Positions 24,175 through 34,961 of a DNA stretch of 64,000 bases are shown here, in pieces. Position numbers and translations under genes: made by a program. The notes beneath the pieces were generated by a model. That model saw nothing but the letters and a program-made list of their open reading frames with translations. It did not search any database and was not told the origin of the DNA. The DNA comes from Homalodisca vitripennis (Eukaryota > Arthropoda > Insecta > Hemiptera > Cicadellidae): contig NW_025776792.1 in the NCBI RefSeq assembly GCF_021130785.1, forward strand, positions 67,181-131,180, written 5' to 3'. Position 1 is the first letter of the stretch. Every line of letters starts with the position of its first letter.

Positions 24175-24560
24175 TTAATTCAAATTCAAATTGTCTAATA
24201 GTTGTGGCAAGACTAGTAAGGGGAAATAAAATCGTTCATGACAAACGACTAAGTACATATAAGATTTGAAATAATTAATAAAGAAGATAAGTCAACTTTA
24301 TATTAGAGTAAATTTTAATTATTTAATTGTAATAACTACTAAAGAAATTCATACGTCTTTATAAGCAGTATGAACCAATGAATGAACCATTCATTCAAAC
24401 GTAGTAATTTGGGTCAGAAATTACTTCCTGTCTTGTCAACCCCATCCTTGCGGGCAGTTGGCAATTGCCTGGCTTCTTCCTGAGCTTAACCATTATAGTG
24501 GAAGGATGTATTTTGCTCTTCTTGTGAAAGAGCTCATGTTTAAGTTGAATTTAATCATAC
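24175..24560. repeat. Dispersed repeat A, copy 1
   Basis: A segment containing TAATTAATAAAGAAGATAAG, then GTCAACTTTATATT and CTAAAGAAATT recurs in the same order and orientation at 56240-56620. Both copies lie just outside the 5' or truncated end of a minus-strand LINE. The nature is unknown; no coding content. Confidence 0.55.
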
Positions 24561-24569
24561 ACTAAAATT

Positions 24570-25530
24570 TGTGAATTAGTGATTTAGTTAACTGTGTACA
24601 GCAATAAATGAATTCTATTTTGTAACAGATGGTAACTTTAGGAAAATATTCAAAACAGCTGAATTATGGAATTACGTGTAGCTATGATTTGTGCATGAAT
24701 AAATCTGATGTAAACTAGAGAGTGGATAATTTTAAAAAACCCATTTAATGTATATATTGATGGTGGTGTATGCAAGAATATTGAGATTGTGCTAGCTAGG
24801 TCTATATGGATTGATGGACTGACACACACTTTAAATATGTACCTTACACAAGACAATGTAGGTAGTTTTAAAATTAAACTACATGTTATTAAGTTAACAA
24901 ATTTGGACGGTTAAATTTAATCCACTCATTTGAATATGTTCACATGATACCATCATGTGACGATTCATAACATTGACCTCCTAACCTACATCTGAACTTA
25001 CTTCACATGACAACGGGGGTTGTCATTCTCATAACTCATATCCAGACTTTGTACATATAACGACCAACCTTGGGGGTATTAAATGAATGAGAGGATCTAC
25101 ATTGGACACATCCACACTTGATTTGACAAATGGCATCGCCAACTCAAGGAAAATAATAACCCGACACATATGAGCAGTGACCAAAAGTGGAGCTATTAAA
25201 TAGGCTCTGACAGCTGGTCTTCTATACTGCCAGTGTTGGATTCAGAGTATATTATTCCATTATCATCTATTTGCTGTCCATACTGTAGAGTTAATCATAA
25301 TATATAATAATACATAATAATCATATTTGGCTCATTACTAATTAATATTAAAAATTACTCTTTCACACTTAGTTGAATTTACTTTTTTATTTTGTTTAAT
25401 TGGCCCATGTAGGCATTTCTTCTGATATAAGTTTTGTAAATAATGTTACTTCCTATCATACAACATTATATTTTCATGACTTATCTTAAATATCTGTTTT
25501 TTATTATGTTTCTTATTTATTGATGTAGTT
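24570..25530. other. Intronic AT-rich DNA, nothing recognised
   Basis: Between the repeats I see no reading frame, RNA gene or terminal repeat that I can support. Confidence 0.4.
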
Positions 25531-25534
25531 CTAA

Positions 25535-25935
25535 ATGAAGGAATAACATTGATTTGAGTGTTATATAGATGAAGAAGAGTTCTCAGTCTGTAAGTCAGAT
25601 TTTAGACGCTGCACAAAGCACAAGATAAAATTGGGTCAAACTCAACATTCACATTGAATCAACCTTTCCCACCAAATATGTTATGTGTAGAAATCTTAGT
25701 TGCTTCACCATTCATTGGGATGTGGGATATTGTGTCTAAAACATAATAGTGCACTCAATTTTTCACCTGACAAAACAATGAGAAGACATAGTTTGAGTTG
25801 TGATTTGTATATTTGAGACATGTAATCAGTTAGATATAAAGAAAGTATTATTGTTGTTGTATAGAACTAAATTATCATACAAAAGGATTAAAAAGAAGAG
25901 ATATTTGCATATACTTCCAATTTTATTTGTGTGTG
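25535..25935. repeat. Dispersed repeat B, copy 1
   Basis: About 400 bp, roughly 85% identical by eye to 31380-31785, in the same orientation. Shared blocks include GACGCTGCACAAAGCACAAG, CAATTTTTCACCTGA, TTTGAGACATGTAATCAG and AAGTATTATTGTTGTTGTAT. No coding content. Confidence 0.65.
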
Positions 25936-26752
25936 TTGAAGCATAACTGCATTGTAAATTATGCAAAAAATTTTGTAAATATTGAAATCCCTTTGAAGCC
26001 ATGAATAGTGAAGAATTAAAAATTCTGAAATCCGAAATACTTTACAAGGAGGGATTATCACATTCCTCATAAATTCCATACATCCAAAGGAAGAACAAGA
26101 TGTAAAAGCTCGGGATGTGTTAGATTGGTGGATGGGGTTAGGAGTTTCTGTTAAGCATGTCTGGAATATTGTATATGCATTGGATAGAAAATGCAATCAC
26201 AACTGTTTTAAAAACATCTTAGTAGATGCGAAAAACTAGGTTGAAAAGGTTGGGATTGGAGTAGGCCATTAGGCCAATGGATTAGTATAATTGTCACCTG
26301 TACCACCAGGTAGGTTTACTAAAGAAAGCCCTGTAAGGCAACAAGGAGTTCCATCCATGCCCTTGTAACTTATAACGTAGTAACTAGGGCTGTCAAGTTG
26401 GACAGTAAAGAAGCTAAGTGGTAATGTAGAAGATGGAGCTTATAATGTTTTCTTATTGTATTCACTTTATTAAAAATTCTCAACAACCAAAATTTAAAAC
26501 TTTTTTTATTCTGTGAGGCTTATTGATTGCAAGACTATCTTCATAAGACACTTCAAAAATTGAATATTTACAGCATACATGAAGTTTTTTCATGAAGTAA
26601 AAATCTGACATTATCACAGACTTGCCTCATAGAATCTGATGTCTATGTGTCTGAAGAGATAAAAAAAGTCGGTTACAAAGAAGCACAAAACAAACTTTTT
26701 TGATTGTTTCGACATCAAACTTATACACTTATACTATAAAATCAAGTGCCAT

Positions 26753-29700
26753 CAAGAATCAAGAGAATCAAGAATCAAGAGATTTATTTGCCATTAAATA
26801 CAAAAAACAGTACACAATAGGCATCGTCAATCAAGCCCCAATAATGAAATAAAAACTCTTAACTAGTCCGAATGATAATATCACACATGTCACTACAATT
26901 CAAGTACTCTTCAACAGTATAGAAGGCTTTGATCTTAAGCCACTTGCTAACTATAATACTAAATTTCTTAGGTGGTAGAGATTTTACAGAATTTGGCAAC
27001 TTGTTGAATAATAATAGTTGATGATATTTATAGCTCTTTATAATACTTATTGAGTCTAATGCTAGGTTTAAACAAATTTTCTTTTTGCCTTGTGTTGTAA
27101 CTATGAACTAAGGAATTTTTCTTTAAAATCATCTATATTATTTTTTACATAGAATAGGTTACAATAAATATATGCACTAGCTAAAGTCATAATGTTAAGA
27201 TTTGGGAAAACCTTTCTGCATGACTCCATTGAAAACAATCCAGTAATTGCTCTTATCGCTTTTTTTTTGCCATGCAAAGGCTTTTTTGGCAGAGGCTGAA
27301 ATTTCCCCAGAGTCTAATTCCATAAATTAGATGAGTATGGAACAATCCAAAATAGCACATAATTTAGTACTTCTGAACTTTACACAAGTTTTTAATTTTC
27401 TTAAGAGATAGGTCACTCTTGCCAATTTTTTACATAAATTACTGACATGTTTCCTCACAAACAGAGCTTACTGGTCTAGATATATGCCGAGCAGCTTTAC
27501 CGGCTTAAACATACTATCATCTAAGGTTAATGTGATGTTTCAAAGAGAATATGATGTGTTCTGTTTTATTTTCATTTATAAACAATTTTGTTAGAGAAAT
27601 ACCATGTTTTTGCCTGTATGAGAGCTTCATTCAGTTTTGCTTGTACATTTGGAATATTTACATCATTTTGGATCAACGTGGTTGTCATCAGCATACAGTA
27701 AAGAGAAAGCTGACACATTATAACTAAAGTCATTTCACAAACACCAAAAAAAGAAAAGGACCAAGGACAGAGCCCTGCGGAACACCTGCATAAACATCAA
27801 GATATTCTGAGCACTCATTTTTAACAGCAAACCATTTGTTTCCTATTCTTAAGATAATTTCTATTACTGACAGTTCTTCATTTACAACACCATAATGTTT
27901 TAAGTATGTTTTTAGACATAACATAACATGAGAAACATTGTCAAAAGCCTTACTTAGGTCTAATAGGCTAGTACCAACCACCAGCTTGTCCTCAAAGCTG
28001 TTTAAAAATATAGTCTACAATTTTCTCAACTGCAACTGCATCCACGGTTGTATGTTTAGGCCTAAAGCCAAATTGAAAAGGATACAACAAATTGTTGGTA
28101 ACAAAGTATTCATACAGCTGTGCCACCAGGCAAGACTCGATTACCTTACTTAAAATTGGGACAATTGTGATCGGCCGATAATTTTCAGGACAGTTCATAT
28201 CTCCTTTCTTAAACATAGGTGTAACTTTAGACATCTTTAGGCAGTCTGGAAAATATCCTACAGTAACAACTAAATTTACCAGATAAGTAAGTGGTAACAA
28301 TATAACATTAATTATATTTTTAAGCAAAAAATTGGACAAACCATACACATCCTCACTATGTGAGCCACTCATTTTATTGACAACACACTTTACCATTCCT
28401 TCATCCACCAACTTCCATTCAAATACATTATCAGCATTAGGCCTAGTAGAATTTGATAGCAAGTCAGAGTTACACTGAGTCATTTACATCAATGACCTCA
28501 TCCTGTTTATCATTGCTGTCAATAGACAAATTAACAAAGTAAGAGTTCAATTGGCCAGGTGAGATTGGTATACAGCGGTTTTTTGTTGAGCAATTAAGAT
28601 TACATTCTCTTTAGCAACAAACCATGCAGCTTTGCATTGGTTATTGGAATTACTGATATATCTATTGTTGGCAGCTACATTTAGCCTTCATTATCTCCTG
28701 CTTATAGAGTTTTTTTTAAAACTATTGTAAAGTATGTGATCATCTTGGTTCCGAGTAATCCTCCATTTATTCATATAGAGCTAGAAGTTGCATTCGCCTA
28801 TCTAGTAATTCTGGCGTAAACCAGTTTATTACATCGCATTTCTTAGATCTAGGTAATCACAGATATCTTTGGGCAACTAATATTAAAATGCATGGTTAAA
28901 ATATTTAAAAAACTATTTACAGCAATATTTACATCTTTGTGATACACACAATTCCAGTCAGAATACTTAAACATTCAACTAGATTACCTAACCTATCTTG
29001 TGACATGAGACGTTTTTGGCCAACTTTTATGTCATTGGGCTTAGGCCTAATAGTACTGCCATCCCGAACAATGGCTATGTTCATTGGCCAGATAAAGGCT
29101 AACCCAAATACCTGCGTGATCAGATATTACTCCTTGGTTCAACAAAACTATATCTAGGTTTTCTGCAGCTAAATTAGTAGCTATATTTGTCAAGGCAAGA
29201 CTTAAACCTAGTTGGTACATTATTTGTACAGTACAAATTAAAGGATCTTAAAAAAGATTTAAAAAATCAAGAGTTTCAGAGTCACTAGCTTTCAATATAT
29301 CAACATTAAAATCACCAGCCAGTATTACATGTTTAAAATTTTTTGGACCCTTAGTAACATAAGCAAGTAAACATTCTAGGTTAAAAATAAACAGTCCAAA
29401 ATTAGAGTCCTGGCGTGCGATACACACATATAACTAATGCATTCAGTTTACTTAGTCTAATGGCAGTTGCTTCACATATTGCACTTTGACTATAGCGGGA
29501 AACATCAATCATTTCATAACTTATTTCTTTCTTGACATAAATTGACGAACCACCAAAACCCGATTCTCGGCAAAAGTACCCGGCCAGTTCAAATCCCTCA
29601 GGAATATACAAGGATATTCATCTGTAACTAACCAGTGCTCATTAATACAAATAACATCGGTTTTGTTTGAGAGCCAATATAGCCTCAAGTTCAAATAATT

Positions 29701-29940
29701 TATTGCGCAAATGATTGTTCCAAACCTTAAATAGTTCATAACCAGATCCCAACAGTACAGTGAAGATTGTCGATTTCATAAGATGTGATGTTAGAAGAAT
29801 ACATTTGTTAAAACAAAGGTGAAGATCATCATCAAGATGAAGAGGTATTATCACTGTCTCAGGTGTATAATTGAGTAAATGTGATGTTTTAGATATAATA
29901 CCAAAGCACGGCAGAGCAATCAAGTTTTTTTACCAATAAC
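26753..29940 (-). mobile_element. Degenerate CR1/Jockey-group LINE with a (GATTCTT)n-like tail
   Basis: Minus strand. Endonuclease remnants at 29923-29402 (VIICINEHWL-like, SGFGGSSIYVKKEISYEM, LVICVYRTPG). RT at 28483-27730: VGYFPDCLKMSKVTPMFKKG, NYRPITIVPILSKVIES, PFQFGFRPKHTTVDAV, LDLSKAFDNVSHV and AGVPQGSVLGPFLFLVFV, split by a frameshift at about 27985. The thumb is scrambled between 27720 and 26900. The 3' end is AATAAATCTCTTGATTC followed by repeats of the same unit. It sits in the GMC intron, antisense. Confidence 0.72.
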
Positions 29941-30269
29941 AAAGGTGTGGTAAGAAGCGTAATTATTCAATGTGAATGTTGAGTTCGGCTGATCTCAGAC
30001 GTTGCACTAAGTGGAGGGGAAAAAAATGGAGCTGGACTCAACATTCACGTTTTAAATAGTTGTTGTGAATTTGCGATATAGTCATTACACGCTAAGTAAT
30101 ATTTGGAGGCCCGTATCTCGGTAAATAAATTTTTTTCGAGAAATCGCCAAGAGCTTTTTTATTCTTTAAACTTGTAAGTCGATGTGATAACCTTTCAAAC
30201 ATTTTCTAATTTCTAATAATTTAATGAAAAAATTATTTTTTGCTTTATCAGTGCGTTAAATGAATGTAT

Positions 30270-30385
30270 AAACCTTTGTTTTAACAAATGTATTCTTCTA
30301 ACATCACTCTTATGAAATCGACAATCTTCACTGTACTGTTGGGATCTGGTTATGAACTATTTAAGGTTTGGAACAATAAATTATA
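30270..30385 (+). repeat. Inverted copy of the LINE 5' segment at 29705-29822
   Basis: About 115 bp, nearly identical to the reverse complement of 29705-29822 (shared block ATGAACTATTTAAGGTTTGG). The two arms are separated by about 450 bp, so transcripts across them could fold into a long hairpin. Confidence 0.7.
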
Positions 30386-30947
30386 AGAATGTTTAGCATT
30401 AATGTTAAGTTCTTAGTGTTATTTGGTTTGTGTCATAACGCACATATAAGTTTTCCAGTTCATAATGTGTCAAAACTTTGCTTATACAATTAAATTCTTT
30501 AAATATTTCGGCTTTACTGTGGAGAGAAACACTAGAATATTGAAGTGTCCACAGATGTTAAACCAGGAAGGCTAAAATATTTGAATAATATAATTAGGTT
30601 AGCAAAGTTGTGATGCAGTGTGAACCGAAAAATTAAAATATTAACTAGAGTTGAGGTTGATATATTATACAATGAATGTATTGCTTAAAGAATTCTGTAA
30701 TTAGAGTAAATAAATTTTTTGATATTCATAACCTATTAGAGAAACCAAAAATAATTTGTATTATCTGCAAATGAGAACTTGAAATTAGTTTTAAAGTGTA
30801 CTAATTTATATCTAAGTTTACCAAATATGAAAACATATAGAGTATAGTTGGAAAATAAATGCAATGAGATTGTCCAAACTGCTTGTTCAGTTCATCTTCT
30901 CCTCCCTTAGCTTCAAAAAGTTTTGAAAATATTCATAGAGACAGATG

Positions 30948-31166
30948 TTAGATTAGATCAGATTTAACCGGCTCAATAGGACTTAAAGTTTCCAGCACCC
31001 AGATGCTGTAGTAGAGCCTTCCTACCCCTGTACCTCCAATGAAACATGCGAGTTTCTGCCAAATATTGCCATTACCTGGCTGTGAAGCTCCAAATAGGGT
31101 CCTAACATCAAGCCTCTCATAATCCACAATGATAATTGCCAAAGATAAATGAGCTGACAGAAACAA
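30948..31166 (-). other. Unidentified 72-codon ORF-like segment
   Basis: The minus strand reads LAIIIVDYERLDVRTLFGAS, then QPGNGNIWQKLACFIGGTGV and WVLETLSPIEPVKS. It has protein-like composition and is less AT-rich than its surroundings. I do not recognise it. It could be a captured gene fragment or an old transposon piece in the GMC intron. Confidence 0.3.
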
Positions 31167-31379
31167 CTTGTAATTTAAAGATAGAAAAATATTACTACCG
31201 GTACCTTAGAAAATAATAATAAAAGGGAACCAAGCTCAAATGATAGAAATAAAATTGATAAGGTAAAATAAGTGTTGTATTTTTTAATATTCAAAGCATT
31301 AAAGATAAAAGTCAGTTCTCGCAAGTTTTTTAATAGATCTGTCAAACTAGTATATAATTTGCATATATGATACAATTCT

Positions 31380-31785
31380 AATTGAAGGAATAAAATTGAT
31401 TTGAGTGTAATATAAATGAAGAAGTGTTCTCAGTCTGTGATAGAGTCAGATTTCAGACGCTGCACAAAGCACAAGGTGAAATGGAGTTAAACCTAACATT
31501 CACATTCTTCCCGCCATATACGAGTTATGTGTAGAAATCTTGGTTGCTTCATCATTCTTTGGGATTGTGTTTAAAACATCATAGTGCAATCAATTTTTCA
31601 CCTGATAAGACAATGAGAAGTTGACATAGTTTGAGTTGTGGTTTCTATATTTGAGACATGTAATCAGAAAGAGACAAAGAAAGTATTATTGTTGTTGTAT
31701 AGGACTAACAATTGAAAATTATCGGACCAAAGGATTAAAAAGAAGAGGTGTTTGCATATATTTCTAAATTTATTTGTGTGTGTTT
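31380..31785. repeat. Dispersed repeat B, copy 2
   Basis: Second copy of the repeat at 25535-25935, with small indels. Confidence 0.65.
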
Positions 31786-32590
31786 CTTAACACTGGGTTA
31801 CTTACAAAAAAATAAACATGCATCCTTTCCAAATGGCTTTCACTTTGTCAGTGCATACTGCTGAAATGTTCCTAAAAAAGAAGACACTTTGAATTTGTTT
31901 CAACAATATTCACTAGATGCTGGATTATGTTATGTAAACAAATTTTGTTTATAATTTCATTTTGAAGTCTGTGCCATTTTTATTGATGAGCACCACTTAA
32001 TTAATAGTAATAATCTTTATAACATTCCACTGGTGGAACTTCCCAACATGCTGTTTAAAACGGATTACTATTTTAAAATTTACCAATCAAAAATTTAAAG
32101 GATGTCAGCGTAAAAAAAAAATGATTTTTTTGAAAAAGCAATACAAAAAGGCTATTAACCTGTTGAGGAGTAGCTAAAAGTGGTTCTAAAAGAGACGGTT
32201 ATAGCCGTTTTATCCCAAAAGAATAATGACTATTTTAACTGTTCATCATAGGACTTTTCAAATATATACTATGGACGTTTTCTAGTGGTGTTCAGTACTA
32301 ATTTGACTGTGAAATGTTCAAAATAATTATTGCTGTAATGTGCCGGCTCCTAGTTGACAGGAGCTTTACCACCAATGTCCTGTAATTTTCTCCCACCAAG
32401 TCTATTTATATATGCTATTCTCGGTTCTTGCAATTCATTGATGTATGGTGCTGACTCCTAGTGACAGGATGATTATAAAAAAAATAATAATGTATCAAAA
32501 CGCTGCTTTATGTGTTCAAATACAATATGGAGAAAAGAAAATAATCTGCTTATGAGTTCACTAAATGTGAAATAGTACTTCGCATGTACT
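31786..32590. other. Intronic spacer, nothing recognised
   Basis: AT-rich, without coding or repeat structure that I can define, up to the LINE ORF1 leader at about 32600. Confidence 0.4.
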
Positions 32591-32663
32591 TGTGTTTAAA
32601 AATTATCATACTTTGCCAAAATTCCAAAAAAAGAATGTAAAGTTTTATATAGGGATTGGCAAG

Positions 32664-33897
32664 ATGGCGCCGACTAGAAGTGTCACTAAATGTGGTGTGT
32701 GTGATAAAAATGTCTCTAAAAATAGTAGAGCGATTCAATGTGAAGGAAACTGCCATTATTTGTGGTACCACAGTACATGTGTAGATATTCTAACCGAAGA
32801 ATATCAGTACATCAGTGACTTAGGAAATAAAATTATCTGGAAATGTGATAAGTGCCGGTCTGGACAGTCGACTGATACTACTGTGAGTAAGACTTTAAAA
32901 AATGATGAAGATAGTAGCTTCAGGCAGTGTTTTGAACACATACAAATTTTAAGTGACCAGGTTTTTCAGCTATCTGAAAATTACAAAGACCTAAGTGAAC
33001 AAATCAATATGCTGAAATCGGAAAACTCCCAGTTAAAGGCTGCCTTGGATAACCAAGCAGAAGCCATTAGTGATATGGTGACAAAAGACAGTTGTTCTTA
33101 TTCAAGTGCGGTGAAACTTGGGGGAGTTACGAGCTCAGTAGGAAATAGTAATGGACATTTTTTACCAGCTCAGGAACATTCCGAATACCAAAATCTTCCT
33201 CAAAGGACAAATGGTAGGTACCCATCCTAGGTTACGTCATCCGAAAGCTAGGCAGCACTTAATAAGGAAAAACTACTCCACTACGAATCAAAGTGAACTG
33301 GGACAAACAATGAAACGTTTCAGCTTTTCAAATAATAGATCTGGATCTCGATCAGCGGATCGGAGTTCTCGTTCCCGTTCCCGTTCTCGCTCAACATCAC
33401 CGTTAGCCTTGGAAATGGAACCTCCGTTTCAAGTAGTGAAAACTCGAAGAGAAATTGCAACTAATGGGAAAAGAAGACTCCAAAATAACCTGACAAATAA
33501 TGGAAGCTCAAGCAAAAAAAGAACGAGGTTCATTGCAGGCAATTCCACTGCCCAACATAACCTCAACACAATTGAGAAGACAATTTTCCTTTTTACTTCT
33601 CGTTTTAGCCCAGAAACAAAAAGTGAGGACATTGAACAGTACTTAACAAATAAGAAAGATGGAAAATATGTTGTTGATAAGCTCAACTCAAAGCGACCAG
33701 ACTTGTACTCTTCGTTTAAAGTAGGTATCCCATCCCAATATTTCAACGAAATTTATTCTCCTGAGTTTTGGCCATACAACCTTTATGTATCAAAATTCAT
33801 AAACAGAAAGCCATCTGCCGACACAGTAACTTTGCCTACTTCCAACCATGGGCAAAATTTAAACTTAGTAAGTGCCTCGCCCCTGGAAAAACCATGA
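32664..33897 (+). pseudogene. LINE ORF1: PHD-like finger, coiled coil, SR-rich segment
   Basis: The ATG at 32664 starts MAPTRSVTKCGVCDKNVSKN. The PHD-like finger continues CEGNCHYLWYHSTCV and WKCDKC. A coiled coil follows (FEHIQILSDQVFQLSENYKD). One frameshift near 33225 separates this from the C-terminal half. That half has an Arg/Ser-dipeptide run (SSRSRSRSRSTSP at about 33360-33400) and a fold like the RRM-type C-terminus of other ORF1 proteins (KTIFLFTSRFSPETKSEDIE). It ends at 33897, overlapping the start of the EN frame. Apart from the one shift it is intact. Confidence 0.72.
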
Positions 33898-33899
33898 TG

Positions 33900-34961
33900 A
33901 ACTCGGTGAGTACAGAGTGTCTCTCATTAATTTAATTCAAAATGTGCAGTGTCTTTCTAACAAACATTCGCTGATTGAAAAAGTGGCCATTAACTTGAAC
34001 CTAGATATACTATGTTTATCGGAACATTGGCTTTCCTCTGAGGAACTCAATGAATACTCTAACATTGGTAACCTTTCATTGGCCTATGGTTACTGCCGCT
34101 CCTCAAGGATACACGGTGGAGTAGCCATATATTCTAGGTTCTCACCCACTCAATATAAGGTAATTGATAAAATAAATAGCCTATCCACTGAACTGGACTG
34201 CGAACTAGCCTGCATTGAACTTGTAGATCTAAACTTAGTTTTAATTGATGTGTACAGAAGTCCAAATGGACACTATGACAATTTTATGCATATAATGGAA
34301 AAAGTGTTAGCCATATTAATCAAAAAAGTTGAAACGCAATTGTGTGCGGAGACTTCAACCTTCACTTTTCGCCTCAAGGCCAGGACAAGAATGCCAGAAA
34401 CGTTGTTAACCTATCCTCCATGTATGGACTTAAAATCACAATAACTGACCCCACTTGACATAACACATGTTTGGACAATGTTTTCACTTCCTTTGGGGAT
34501 CAGTTAAATGTTAGCTTAAGAAATTTCCATGTTAGTGATCACTTAGGTTAACTTTTTGTGTTAAAAAATGTAGAGTTAGTTTCAAATTTTAATAGCAACC
34601 CTTGTCTAGTCTATAAAAATGTGCCAGATATTAATGATAAAACCATCAATCTGTTTAAGTATCTGTTAAGTAAGGAAAGCTGGTCTGATGTTTTTATTGA
34701 CGAAAGCATTAATGAGAATTTTAACAACTTTGTAAATAGTTTTAAATATTATTATGACATAAGTTTTACTAAACGTATTAGAATAAACTCTGGAAACACT
34801 AAGAAACCCAATAGGCCTACAGGAGGTACACATTGGTACACTGCTGGACTTGGAGAAATAAAGAATAGGCTAGACTTTCTCTACCCACTAGCTAAAAATG
34901 AAAATGAACAGCAAAATTGCAATCTCTTTAGAACCAGTTATAATAGGCTTATAGTCCGGTA
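33900..34961 (+). pseudogene. LINE endonuclease domain and linker
   Basis: Reads NVQCLSNKHSLIEKVAINLN, ILCLSEHWLSSEELN, SRIHGGVAIYSRFS and VLIDVYRSPNGHYDNFM. A frameshift near 34350 disrupts the Asp/Asn block and the catalytic SDH region (about 34530, FHVSDHLG in a broken frame). The linker continues to NRLIVR, where the TIR element cuts in. Confidence 0.68.
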
